A stretch of DNA of 64,000 bases from Pullilachnospira sp963929535. Its GTDB lineage: Bacteria > Bacillota > Clostridia > Lachnospirales > Lachnospiraceae. Below are positions 1 to 8,800 of this stretch, piece after piece (the first letter of the stretch is position 1; every line of letters starts with the position of its first letter). Made by a program: the position numbers and the translations under genes. The notes beneath the pieces were generated by a model. It was given only the letters and a program-made list of their open reading frames with translations. It was not told where the DNA came from and searched no databases. The stretch spans positions 140,112-204,111 of the forward strand of contig CAWVIZ010000005.1 of assembly GCA_963929535.1 (NCBI GenBank). Direction: 5' to 3'.

Positions 1-623
1 CCAACGGGGCTGGAAAATCCACGCTGCTGAAGATCATCACGGGAATGATGCGGCCGGATTCCGGAAGCGTTTTTTATAAGGGGAGGGAGTGGACCAGGGA
101 ATGTCTGCGGGATACCGGAGCTCTGATCGAGACGCCGCCGATTTACGCCAATCTGACGGCCGGAGAAAATCTTCTGGTACGGACTACGGCGCTGGGACTT
201 CCCCGGGAGCGGATCGGAGAGATGCTGGAGCTGGTGGGACTGGCAGATACAGGGAAAAAGCGTGCCGGGCAGTTCTCTCTGGGGATGAAGCAGAGGCTGG
301 GGATCGCGGCGGCTCTCATCGGCCATCCGCATTTTCTGGTGCTGGATGAGCCCACCAACGGTCTGGATCCTTTCGGGATCCAGGAACTGAGAGAGCTGAT
401 CCGCAGCTTTCCGGAAAAAGGGATCACTGTGCTGGTTTCCAGCCATATCCTCAGTGAGGTGGAGCAGATGGCCGATCATATCGGGATCCTGTCCAACGGG
501 ATCCTGGGCTATCAGGGGGGAATGCCTCCCAGGGGACACCTGGAGGAGATGTTCATGAAGGTGGTGGAAAAAAGCCGGAACGGGAATGCAGGAAAAGCTG
601 CGGCAGGAGGGAAAATCGCATGA
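1..623 (+). CDS. ABC transporter ATP-binding subunit, lantibiotic-immunity type (5' end cut by window)
   Basis: This is the ATPase of a peptide-antibiotic immunity exporter of the BcrA/NisF kind. The reading frame is open from base 3, where the Walker A motif (NGAGKST) is already under way, so roughly the first 35-40 residues lie outside the window. The signature stretch FSLGMKQRLGIAAAL, Walker B with D-loop (LVLDEPTNGLDP) and the H-loop (SSHILSEVE) follow in the normal order. The C-terminus is short, as is usual for this group. The stop overlaps the next gene by ATGA (620-623), and two permeases and a two-component system follow in the same direction. This layout matches nisin/mutacin-type FEG-RK modules. 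The peptide pumped out cannot be deduced, because no bacteriocin precursor is visible. Confidence 0.9.
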   Translation, partial: NGAGKSTLLKIITGMMRPDSGSVFYKGREWTRECLRDTGALIETPPIYANLTAGENLLVRTTALGLPRERIGEMLELVGLADTGKKRAGQFSLGMKQRLGIAAALIGHPHFLVLDEPTNGLDPFGIQELRELIRSFPEKGITVLVSSHILSEVEQMADHIGILSNGILGYQGGMPPRGHLEEMFMKVVEKSRNGNAGKAAAGGKIA

Positions 624-1399
624 CAGGAATGACAGAAAGACTATACAGGGCGGAGACCATCAAGTGCAGACACACCGTCTGGGGAAAGCTGTGGATCTTC
701 ATGCCGGTGCTGACGCTGGTCCTGGCGTATGGAATTTCGGGGAATTACGGGACCAGTTCCGCGTATAACTGGTGGTATACCCTGATGATGCAGGGGATGG
801 TGACGCTGTACTGCTGTCTGGCCGGAGGACTGGACAGGGAAAGAAAGAATCGGGTTGTCCTGTCTGTTCCCGTGAAACTGGGAAAAATATGGGATGCCAA
901 GCTTCTTGCGGGGATAAAGACGGTGATTCTTTCCAACCTGCTGCTGACATTGGGAATTCTGGCGCTGGCAAACGGCCTGCTTCCCCTGCTGGACCTGGCC
1001 TCTTCCATGGAAATCGGCCTTGGGCAGGCGGCCTGGGCGGCAGGCGTGATGATGGTATCCACGTTGTGGCAGATTCCCTTCTGCTTCTGGATGAATCAGA
1101 AATGGGGACTGCTTCCCACACTGATCATCAATATGGTCATGACTGCGGCAGGCGTGGTACTGGCTGTCACACCCCTCTGGCTGGCGTTTCCCTGGGCAGT
1201 CCTGCCGCGGCTGATGGTCAGCGTGGTGGGAATCCTTCCCAACGGTCTTCCGGTATCTCCGGAAAGTATCACATATCATCCGCAGATTGGGGACCCGGGG
1301 TGCATCCTGCCGGGAATCCTGGTGACACTGATCTGGCTGGCGGCTTTATGGGCGGCATCCCGGATCTGGTATGGAAGAAAGGGGGCGCAGACGGTATGA
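620..1399 (+). CDS. ABC-2 type permease, lantibiotic immunity MutE/EpiE-like
   Basis: This 259-residue membrane protein shows about six hydrophobic segments, for example near residues 24-40, 95-120, 134-155, 170-198 and 228-248, and no soluble domain. Its size and spacing fit the first permease of lantibiotic self-protection transporters. It starts with ATG at 620, overlapping the ATPase gene by four bases, and its stop overlaps the next permease in the same way. The three proteins are therefore probably made together. Known MutE/EpiE proteins pair with a MutG-type partner to export or expel cationic peptides from the membrane. The assignment rests mostly on context and topology, as these permeases diverge strongly. 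Confidence 0.8.
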   Translation: MTGMTERLYRAETIKCRHTVWGKLWIFMPVLTLVLAYGISGNYGTSSAYNWWYTLMMQGMVTLYCCLAGGLDRERKNRVVLSVPVKLGKIWDAKLLAGIKTVILSNLLLTLGILALANGLLPLLDLASSMEIGLGQAAWAAGVMMVSTLWQIPFCFWMNQKWGLLPTLIINMVMTAAGVVLAVTPLWLAFPWAVLPRLMVSVVGILPNGLPVSPESITYHPQIGDPGCILPGILVTLIWLAALWAASRIWYGRKGAQTV

Positions 1400-2154
1400 C
1401 CGGATTGCTGCGGCTGATGAGAAGTGAACTGCTCCGGATGCGCCGTACGGCTCTCCTGGCAGTCCACCTGATCGTCCCCGGAGCGGGAGCTGCTGTTTTT
1501 CTCTGGTATTTCAGCATTTCCGGGTGGGACAGCACGGCGAAGGCGCAGGCATATCTGCAGGTGGTAGCCTGCGTGTGGCCGTTTTTGTGCGGTATCGTCT
1601 GCGGAATGTCAGAGGAGATGGAGGCAGATATCGGGTGGCAGAACTTTTTTATGCTGCCAGGCAGAAGATTTCAGGCCCTGCTGGCAAAATGGTGGACGCT
1701 GATGCTTATGGGGCTGGGTGCATGTCTGATGGCGGTGATGGGTTTTGCCCTTGTTTACAGGCATTTCCCCGGAGGAACCGTATACAGTCTGACGGTGTAT
1801 CTGGAAGCAGCTCTGGTGATCTGGCTGGGGCAGGCGACGGTCTATCTGCTGCATCTGGTGCTGGCCCTTGGGTTGGGGAAGAGCGCGTCCATCGGAGTGG
1901 GAATCGCCGGGACGCTGTTGGCCTTTCTCATGCTTACCGGGCTGGGAGACGGAATCTGGATGGTATTCCCGTGGGCCCAAAGTTGCCGGATCGGTTCGTA
2001 TCTGTTATTCTATACCCAAAAGGAAAACCAGGGAATGGAGCTAAATCCGGCGATCGCAGGCGAACTGGGAATCTGCCTGGCTGTCTGGATCGCAGTGACG
2101 GCCGCTGCGTTCTGGTGGTTTTCCCATTATGAGGGCAGGAGGAGCCAGGAATAA
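1396..2154 (+). CDS. ABC-2 type permease, lantibiotic immunity MutG-like
   Basis: This 252-residue second permease begins MTGLLRLMRSELLRMRR, a basic amphipathic start typical of these subunits, and continues with about six hydrophobic segments. The same frame stays open far upstream, back to 772. The ATG at 1396 is chosen because it overlaps the previous stop by ATGA and gives the family length. Its stop (TAA at 2152-2154) shares one base with the start of the response regulator. It is expected to form the membrane channel with the 620-1399 product. The alternative, a generic ABC-2 drug exporter, cannot be excluded without the missing upstream genes. Confidence 0.8.
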   Translation: MTGLLRLMRSELLRMRRTALLAVHLIVPGAGAAVFLWYFSISGWDSTAKAQAYLQVVACVWPFLCGIVCGMSEEMEADIGWQNFFMLPGRRFQALLAKWWTLMLMGLGACLMAVMGFALVYRHFPGGTVYSLTVYLEAALVIWLGQATVYLLHLVLALGLGKSASIGVGIAGTLLAFLMLTGLGDGIWMVFPWAQSCRIGSYLLFYTQKENQGMELNPAIAGELGICLAVWIAVTAAAFWWFSHYEGRRSQE

Positions 2155-2825
2155 TGGAGGCAAGAATACTGGCGGTGGACGATGAGGAGGGAATTCTCAG
2201 GCTGCTGAAAAGAGTTCTGGAGAGAGACGGATATCAGGTGGATACGGTTTCGGATTCCGGTAAGCTGCTGGACGGGAGCGTTACGCCGGATGTGTATGAC
2301 CTGATCCTGCTGGATGTGATGATGCCGGAAGCGGACGGTTTTTCCCTGCTGGAAAAGCTGCGGGACAGGATTGACTGTCCGGTGCTGTTCCTGACGGCCA
2401 GGACCTCGGAAGAGGATCTGATGAAGGGCTTCGGGCTGGGAGCAGATGACTATATCCGGAAGCCCTTTGGGATCGGAGAGCTGCGGGCCCGGGTGCGGGC
2501 CCATATCCGCAGGGAGCGCCGGGAAAAGAGAACTTCTGTGGCGGTAGGAGAGCTGCGGTTTTATATCAAAGAGAAAAAAGCAGAGTATGAAGGCAGGGAG
2601 ATTTCCCTGACTCCTGGGGAGTATGAGATCTGCGAATTTCTGGCGCTGCACCGCGGGCAGGTGTTTTCCAGGGAACAGATTTATGAGAGGGTATTCGGAT
2701 ACGACGGTCCCGGAGATGATTCGGCCATTACAGAGCATGTGAAAAATATACGGGGAAAATTCCGGAGGCTGGGGCTTGCGCCCATTGATACGGTATGGGG
2801 GATCGGATACAAATGGAAGGTATGA
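2154..2825 (+). CDS. OmpR-family DNA-binding response regulator
   Basis: This 223-residue protein has a receiver domain followed by a winged-helix domain. The acidic pocket is at D9-D10, the phosphoacceptor is D54 in the stretch LILLDVMMPE, and the conserved Lys sits in YIRKPFG. The C-terminal half carries the OmpR-type pattern LTPGEYEICEFLALHRGQVFSREQ and the wing VWGIGYKWKV. The ATG overlaps the stop of the upstream permease by one base, and its own stop overlaps the kinase start. It most likely controls the immunity transporter genes in response to an antimicrobial peptide, as BcrR-, BceR- and NisR-like regulators do. The link to a peptide signal is inferred from context. Confidence 0.93.
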   Translation: MEARILAVDDEEGILRLLKRVLERDGYQVDTVSDSGKLLDGSVTPDVYDLILLDVMMPEADGFSLLEKLRDRIDCPVLFLTARTSEEDLMKGFGLGADDYIRKPFGIGELRARVRAHIRRERREKRTSVAVGELRFYIKEKKAEYEGREISLTPGEYEICEFLALHRGQVFSREQIYERVFGYDGPGDDSAITEHVKNIRGKFRRLGLAPIDTVWGIGYKWKV

Positions 2826-4534
2826 AAAGAGGACGAAAAGAAAAAAGAAAACGAAGTCTGTATATGGTGTTTATCCGGTATCTGGTCCGGTTCTGCGCGG
2901 CAACTCTGCTTCTGGTATGTGCTGTACTGCTTCTTTATACGGCGTCTGTAAATACAGGAATGGTCCGCCTGCCCACCTATGAGAGGAGCAGGCTGAATGA
3001 ACAGGAGGAGGCGATCCGAAAAAGCGAAGGAAACGAGGCGGCGCTGATCCCGGACAGCTGTCTGTTCGGGGTGTATGATAAGGAAGGAAACTTCCTTTAC
3101 GGAACCTTTGAGGGGAAGGAACGGGAGAACGCCTGGGAGATCACCCGGGACGATGGATATACCGGAAGATTTTATAATACTTTTTATATGGAGATCCCAA
3201 AGGATGACGGCAATGTGGTGGTGGTCCGGTTTCAGTATGTGGCAAAGTTCAGCGATCCGGACCTCAGAAGGCTGTTCCCCAATGCGGAATTCCTGTTCCT
3301 GGCCATTTTACTGGCGCTGTTTCTGCTGCAGGCGGTATGGACCGCCAGAAGTTTTGGAAGGTACCTGAAGAAACGTCTGGATACGCTGACTGTGATCGCG
3401 GATAAGGTGGGGCGGGAGGATCTGAATTTTTCAAGAGAACACTCGGATATCCGGGAGGTGGACGATGTGCTCTCCTCTCTCTTTGTGATGAAGGAGGCTC
3501 TGCAGAAATCCTTAAAGGAACAGTGGCGGGCCACCCAGCAGAAGGAAGAGCAGGCGGCTGCTCTGGCCCACGATATCAAGACCCCGCTTACCATCATCCG
3601 GGGAAATGCCGAGCTGATGCAGGAGACAGACAGCCTGGAGGAGATCCGGGAATGGGACAGGGAGATCCTGGAAAACGCGGCGGAGATGGAACGGTATCTG
3701 GAGATTCTGCGGAAGACCCTTGGCGCAGGAAGGATTCCCCAGGAGCTGCGGGGGGAGATTTCTGACGCAGGGAAGAATTCTCCGGATGGTGAGGAGAAGA
3801 GGCCGGATACAGAGATATTCTCAGAAGATCACCAGGAGGAGACTTTTGAGGTCTCGCGGTTTTTGCGGGAGATCCGGCAGAAGGCAGAGGCCCTGGGGCG
3901 GACCAGGAGGCTGAAAGTGGAATGTCTGTTTGAAGGAGACGGGAAGGAAGCTTTCGGGGAAGAGACCGGGAATCCGGCAGGATTTGCTGTTCGGGGAAGG
4001 AAGGGGATCCGTCGGGATCTGGAAAGGGCCGTGGGAAACGTGCTGTCCAATGCAGTGGATTATTGTCCGGAGGGAGGGCGGCTGACGATCCGGGCGGAGC
4101 TGATCCGGGGAGAAAGTACCGGGAGAGAGACAGTCCTGCCGGATACAGAGAACATGGTCCGGGAGACTGCAGGGAGCGGGGCGGAGACAGTCCGTGAGGC
4201 GGCAGGGACCGGGATGGAGATAGTCCGTGAGGCGGCAGGGACCGGGATGGAGCTGATTCCGGTGGAGCCGGAGACAGGAAGGGGGGAACTCTTCTGGCGG
4301 ATCACGGTCACGGACAGCGGGCCCGGATTTTCCCGGGAAGCGCTGGCGCATGGGACAGAGCGTTTTTTTCAGGGGGATAAGAGCCGCAGGGGGAAGGAAC
4401 ATTACGGGCTGGGACTTTCCATTGCCAACACTGTGCTGGAAGAGATCGGGGGACGCCTGACGCTGGGCAACTCCCGCGGGACGGGAGGGGGAGAGGTCAG
4501 GATGGAGATTCCGGTGGGGGAAGGCCGCGGATAA
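2822..4534 (+). CDS. Sensor histidine kinase partner of the upstream regulator
   Basis: This 570-residue membrane kinase has two transmembrane segments, near residues 18-41 and 155-178, enclosing an extracellular loop of about 110 residues. A HAMP-like linker and an HisKA box with His250 (ALAHDIKTPLT) follow. The ATPase domain has the N-box (GNVLSNAVDYC), G1 (DSGPGF) and G2 (GLGLSIANTVLEEIGG). ATG 2822 is preferred over upstream in-frame ATGs because it makes an ATGA overlap with the regulator stop. There are two oddities: an acidic insert between the H box and N-box (about residues 305-340), and an 11-residue tandem repeat between N-box and G1 described separately. The ATP-lid region is therefore longer than usual. 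Confidence 0.92.
   Translation: MKRGRKEKRKRSLYMVFIRYLVRFCAATLLLVCAVLLLYTASVNTGMVRLPTYERSRLNEQEEAIRKSEGNEAALIPDSCLFGVYDKEGNFLYGTFEGKERENAWEITRDDGYTGRFYNTFYMEIPKDDGNVVVVRFQYVAKFSDPDLRRLFPNAEFLFLAILLALFLLQAVWTARSFGRYLKKRLDTLTVIADKVGREDLNFSREHSDIREVDDVLSSLFVMKEALQKSLKEQWRATQQKEEQAAALAHDIKTPLTIIRGNAELMQETDSLEEIREWDREILENAAEMERYLEILRKTLGAGRIPQELRGEISDAGKNSPDGEEKRPDTEIFSEDHQEETFEVSRFLREIRQKAEALGRTRRLKVECLFEGDGKEAFGEETGNPAGFAVRGRKGIRRDLERAVGNVLSNAVDYCPEGGRLTIRAELIRGESTGRETVLPDTENMVRETAGSGAETVREAAGTGMEIVREAAGTGMELIPVEPETGRGELFWRITVTDSGPGFSREALAHGTERFFQGDKSRRGKEHYGLGLSIANTVLEEIGGRLTLGNSRGTGGGEVRMEIPVGEGRG
4148..4252 (+). repeat. In-frame tandem repeat inside the kinase ATPase domain
   Basis: Two 33-bp units (4184-4216 and 4217-4249) differ at one base. 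They encode E-T/I-VREAAGTGM twice, with the start of a third unit after 4250. A diverged earlier unit (4148-4183) reads ENMVRETAGSGA. The repeat keeps frame and lies between the N-box and G1 box of the histidine kinase, an exposed region in known HATPase structures. A perfect 29-bp stretch shared by the two copies suggests recent duplication by slippage or unequal exchange. Confidence 0.9.
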
Positions 4535-4565
4535 GGAATCAGCGGCCGTTTGGGACAGGGCTTTT

Positions 4566-5000
4566 CTATGTTTCAGTGTTTTCTTCTTTCGCAAGTTCCG
4601 ACAGAAAGTGTTCCGGGGAAAAGACAGGAAGGGGCGATAATTTGTAGTCCTTTAAATTCCTGGTTACGATGCAGTCTGCACCGACACGGGAAGCGGTCTG
4701 TACCATGATGGCATCCTCGTAGTCCTTCATAGGAGACTCCAGAGCAAATTCACAGTCCACAGAAAAAGTATCCGTTACTTCAAAAAGTGTAAAGAGGATA
4801 TGAAGCAGTCTGCGTACTTCTTCTTCGCTGTGGATACTCCGCCGCAGGATGTAATAAATGTCAGTGATGGATTTTGCTGTAAGAATACCGACACATTTGC
4901 GGTTGGATACGGAAAGAAAGATTTCCATGGCCGCCTGACAGAAAGGTTCCCGTTTCTGGAGAACATCTACAACAACACAGGTATCAATCAAGGCTTTCAT
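4566..5000 (-). CDS. PIN-domain ribonuclease toxin (VapC-like)
   Basis: This 144-residue protein opens MKALIDTCVVVDVLQKREPF, the PIN-domain start with the first metal-binding Asp at position 6. Further acidic residues follow in VDCEFALESPMKDYEDAIMVQTA and in VGADCIVTRNLKDY, which matches the D-x-x-TR(D/N) end of PIN nucleases. Family members cleave RNA with Mg2+ and are held inactive by an antitoxin encoded just upstream. The start overlaps the antitoxin stop by ATGA (4997-5000), the usual coupling. The pair is convergent with the kinase gene. The RNA target cannot be predicted. Confidence 0.85.
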   Translation of the reverse strand: MKALIDTCVVVDVLQKREPFCQAAMEIFLSVSNRKCVGILTAKSITDIYYILRRSIHSEEEVRRLLHILFTLFEVTDTFSVDCEFALESPMKDYEDAIMVQTASRVGADCIVTRNLKDYKLSPLPVFSPEHFLSELAKEENTET

Positions 5001-5212
5001 ATTTTGGAGATCCTTTCTTCCCGTGCTTCTTCCAACGTAATATCAGAAGGAATGACGCCAAGAAGGGATTTTGCCATTTCCACGCGTTCAGCATTTGGAT
5101 TGGAAAGCTTCGCCACAATCTTGCCGTTCCGTGTAATGAAAATATCCTCATATTCTGCAAGCTTTAGATATTTACCCAGATTCAATTTTAATTCTGTGGC
5201 TGTGATTGACAT
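4997..5212 (-). CDS. Antitoxin of the Phd/YefM type
   Basis: This 71-residue protein begins MSITATELKLNLGKYLKLAE. Phd/YefM antitoxins share this N-terminal DNA-binding fold of about 50 residues, followed by a flexible tail that wraps the toxin. The motif DIFITRNGKIVAKLSNP is the typical beta-hairpin region. An in-frame GTG at 5221 lies on top of the Shine-Dalgarno sequence AAGGAGG, so the ATG at 5212, eight bases downstream of it, is the better start. The gene overlaps the PIN toxin gene by four bases. Antitoxins of this kind usually repress their own promoter, and a palindrome is present at 5266-5301. Confidence 0.85.
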   Translation of the reverse strand: MSITATELKLNLGKYLKLAEYEDIFITRNGKIVAKLSNPNAERVEMAKSLLGVIPSDITLEEAREERISKI

Positions 5213-5256
5213 CGATCGCACCTCCTTATAATTGTGAGACGTATGGCTTCAATATT

Positions 5257-5301
5257 ATTATACTCAAATCGAACGGATTTATCAATGAAATAGTTCGATT
5301 T
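5257..5301 (-). promoter_or_regulatory. Promoter and palindromic operator of the toxin-antitoxin pair
   Basis: On the minus strand TTGATA (5285-5280) and TATAAT (5262-5257) are separated by exactly 17 bases. A perfect 9-bp inverted repeat, AAATCGAAC at 5266-5274 and GTTCGATTT at 5293-5301, brackets the -35 box. Position and symmetry fit an autoregulatory Phd/YefM operator, which is an inference. Confidence 0.7.
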
Positions 5302-5308
5302 CGATACA

Positions 5309-5353
5309 GTTTGCAGAATGAGAAGTCTGCAAACCAGTAAGTCCCAAGACTGG
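5309..5353. other. Two adjacent hairpins between the TA promoter and the ileS promoter
   Basis: GTTTGCAGA (5309-5317) pairs perfectly with TCTGCAAAC (5326-5334), and CCAGT (5334-5338) pairs with ACTGG (5349-5353). There is no T-run, so neither is a convincing terminator. They lie between two divergent promoters, and their function is unknown. Confidence 0.5.
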
Positions 5354-5391
5354 TCTTGCTAAAATTACCGGGGACATACAAGCCAAAATGC

Positions 5392-5420
5392 TTGACAATC
5401 CCTCCCCTCTATTGTACAAT
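5392..5420 (+). promoter_or_regulatory. Consensus promoter of the ileS T-box transcript
   Basis: TTGACA (5392-5397) and TACAAT (5415-5420) are separated by 17 bases. Transcription should begin near 5427, giving a leader of about 430 nt before ileS. Confidence 0.85.
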
Positions 5421-5426
5421 ACCTCA

Positions 5427-5720
5427 AAACGTTGAAGGAGAACATCGTATTCCTCTGAAATTCACAGAGAGTCAGGAGCGCTGAGAACTGATAAAAGTAG
5501 GTGAATACGAAAAATCACTCCGGAGTTGCAGGCTGAAAGCATCTGCGTGATGGAATATCCGGCCGTTGGAAGGGCGGATATGGGATCATGGATCAAAGTG
5601 CAAGTAAGTTGTGCCGGTTATCCTCCGTTACAGGGATGGCATATGTTGGTATGTTCATACAGGTGGTATACAGTGAGTAGCTTATCGCCCTCATCCTGGA
5701 ACAGGATGAGGGCGTTTTTT
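5427..5720 (+). promoter_or_regulatory. T-box leader controlling ileS
   Basis: T-boxes sense uncharged tRNA and prevent early termination. The stem I region has GTATTC pairing with GAATAC, an AGAGA-like segment at about 5465-5475, and an ATC isoleucine codon at 5514-5516 in the expected specifier loop, followed by A. The T-box sequence AGGTGGTATA at 5661-5670 contains TGGT, whose last base suits the A discriminator of tRNA-Ile. It is followed by a perfect terminator hairpin (5686-5698 with 5702-5714) and six T residues. The bases after TGGT differ from the usual ACC. Location directly before ileS and the Ile specifier agree with each other. Confidence 0.85.
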
Positions 5721-5855
5721 CTTTCATAGGAAAACCATTTCCTATGAAAGAAAAAACGTTCTGCCCTGTTTCCCGTATGAACAAGGCGGGAACCGTGCGG
5801 ACCGGGAAGCCCTTGCAGGGCGGCGGCCGTGGGGACAAAAGAAAGGAGCAGACAG

Positions 5856-8800
5856 ATGAGGTATGAAGAGCTGTCAGGAAAACCGGATTTTCCGGGAATC
5901 CAGAAGGAGATCCTGGATTTCTGGAAACAGGGCAATGTGTTTGAAAAATCGGTGGAGGAACGAAAGGGAGAGGAGATCGTGTTTTATGACGGTCCCCCGT
6001 TTCCCACTGGCAAGCCCCATCATGGGACGGTGCTGGTTTCTTTCATCAAGGATATGATCGCCAGATACTGGACCATGCGGGGCTATCGGGTTCCCAGAGT
6101 GTGGGGATGGGACTGCCATGGACTTCCCATTGAGAACCAGGCGGAGGCTGAGCTTGGCATCCTGGATAAAAATGAGATTGAGAAAAGCCTGGGAATTGCC
6201 CGGTTCAATGAGAAGTGCCGCGAGATCGTATCCAGGAATAACGATGCCTGGAAGGACTATGTGGAGGAAATGGCCCGCTGGGTGGATTACGATGGAGCAT
6301 ACAAAACCATGAATCCGGATTTTATGGAAAGTGTGATGTGGGCGTTTAAGCAGTGCTATGAGAAGGGATATATTTACCGGGATTACCGGGTGACCCCTTA
6401 TTGCATGCACTGTGAAACATCCCTTTCCATCTCTGATACCCGGGAATCCGATTCTACCAGGCTCCGGCAGGACCGCTGGGTGATGGTAAGATTCCGGATG
6501 GGGGAGGAATGGGGGAAACCGGCCTTTTTCCTGGCCTGGACCACTACTCCCTGGACGCTGCCCGCAAATCTTTGCCTGGCGGTGGGAGAGACGCTGGACT
6601 ACGCCTGGGTGGATGTGGGGGAGGCGGTTTATGTGGCCTGCAAAAATACCCTCCCCAATTTCCCCGGTGTATTCGGAAAGGCTCCCAGGATCCTGAAGGA
6701 ATGCAGGGGAACGGAGCTGGTGGGACTGACGTATGAGCCGCTGTTTCCTTATTTTGCGGACCGGGCGGCAGAGGGAGCTTTCCGGGTGGTGGCCGCGGAT
6801 TACGTGGGAGCGGAGGAAGGTGTGGGAATCGTCCACACTGCGCCTGCTTTCGGGGAGGACGATTACTGGACGTGCCGCAGATATCAGATCCCTCTGGTGA
6901 ACCCGGTGGATGAGAAGGGGCATTTTACAGAGGAAGTGGGGGATTTTTATGATCCGGAGAATGGGAAGAATGTGATCGAAATGAATCCTGTGATCATCCG
7001 TTTCCTTTACGATCAGGGAAAAGCGGTGGCGGACGGTACCATCCAGCACAATTATCCCCACTGCTGGCGGTGTAAGCGGCCGCTGATCTATAAGGCCATG
7101 GATGCCTGGTATTTTGATATCGGAAAGATCAAGGAACGGATGATCCGGCTGAACCAGGAGGTAAACTGGATCCCGGAGACTGTGAAGAACGGAAGGTTCG
7201 GCAACTGGCTGGCAAATGCCAGAGACTGGAATATTTCCAGAAACCGTTACTGGAGTACCCCGATTCCCATCTGGGAATGCCAGGAGTGCGGCAAACGGGT
7301 GGTTCTGGGAAGCGTGGAGGAGATTTATCAGGCCAGCGGCGTGCGGCTCACCGATCTGCACAGACAGTATATGGATCAGGTGACGTTTGCCTGCAGCCAC
7401 TGCGGGGGAACCATGCGCCGGGTTCCGGAGGTGCTGGACTGCTGGTTTGAGAGCGGTTCCGTGCCCTTTGCCCAGAAGCACTATCCCTTTGAAAATAAAG
7501 AGTGGTTTGAGTCCCATTTTCCATGTGACTTTATCGTGGAATACACAGGGCAGATCCGATGCTGGTTCTACTACCTTCATGTGATGGCTGTGGCCCTGTT
7601 CGATAAAAACGCCTTCCAGAACTGTATTGTCCACGGCACGATTCTGGCAAAGGACGGAAAGAAACTTTCCAAATCCTCCAGAAACTATACAGATCCCATG
7701 GAACTGATGAAGAAATACGGCACAGACGCCTTCCGTCTTTATCTGTATCAGACCAACGCCATGCTGATGGGGGATCTGCTGTTTGACGAAAGAGGAATCC
7801 AGGAGGCATACCAGCAGATCCTTCTTCCCTGGTGGAATGCCTGCAGCTTTTATATATCCTATGCGAATATTGACGGATTCCATCCGGCAAGTCCCGAAGT
7901 ACCGGAATCGGAAAATCCCCTGGACCGGTGGATGCTGGCCAAGCTGTATGAAACAGCGGCCTGCGTCACGGAAAATATGGACCGTTATCAGGTGAACCGG
8001 TATGTGGAGTATCTGGTCTCGCTGGTGGACGGACTGACCAACTGGTATATCCGCCGTTCCAGAAGACGTTTCTGGAGCAGCAAAATGTCCGAGGATAAGA
8101 AAAATGCTTATCAGACCATGTACTATGTACTGACCTGCACCGCCAGGCTGTTTGCGCCGGCGGCCCCTGTGATTTCAGAGAAAATTTATCAGACGCTGAC
8201 AGGCGAATACTCTGTACATCTGACAGACTGGCCGCGGATCCCTGACAGGCTGGAGGACCGGGAGCTTCTGAAAAAAGTGTCTCTTGTGCGGGAAGTGATC
8301 TCTCTGGCCAGATCCATCCGCAGCAAAAACCGGGTGAAGAACCGCCAGCCTCTGCGCCGGCTTACAGTGACCTTTTCGGACACTGCCTGGATAAGAGCCG
8401 TGGAGGAGTTTTCCGGAATTATCGCGGAGGAACTGAACGTAAAGGAGGTGGAAACGGCCCGGCAGGTGGAGGACATTGCCCGGATAACGTACGCCCCTAA
8501 TTTTCAGGAAATCCGCAGCCGGTATCCAGACCAGATCCCGGAGATCATCCGAACGGTGAAGAGCGGAAGCTTCCGGCTGGAGAAATCCAAAGCCATTCTT
8601 TATACCGACAGAGGAGAGGAGGAATTCGCCCCGGAGATCATTCTGGTGACATATCAGGCGAGAGAAGGCCATCATGTGGCCAGCAGTCACGGGATCGTGG
8701 TTTCCCTGGATCTGACTGTTACAGAGGAATTGAAGGAGGAAGGATATGCCCGGGAACTGGTGAGAAATATCCAGGACACCCGGAAGCAGATGGGATGCCG

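Noticed and set aside
772..1395. Long upstream extension of the second immunity permease
   Set aside because: The frame is open but overlaps the first permease gene completely, and ATG 1396 with an ATGA overlap is the natural start.
4800..5231. Plus-strand open frame opposite the toxin-antitoxin genes
   Set aside because: It mirrors two well-supported minus-strand genes, lacks a ribosome site and has no recognisable motifs.
5526..5729. Short open frame between the ileS promoter and ileS
   Set aside because: It lies inside the T-box leader, whose conserved elements explain the sequence.
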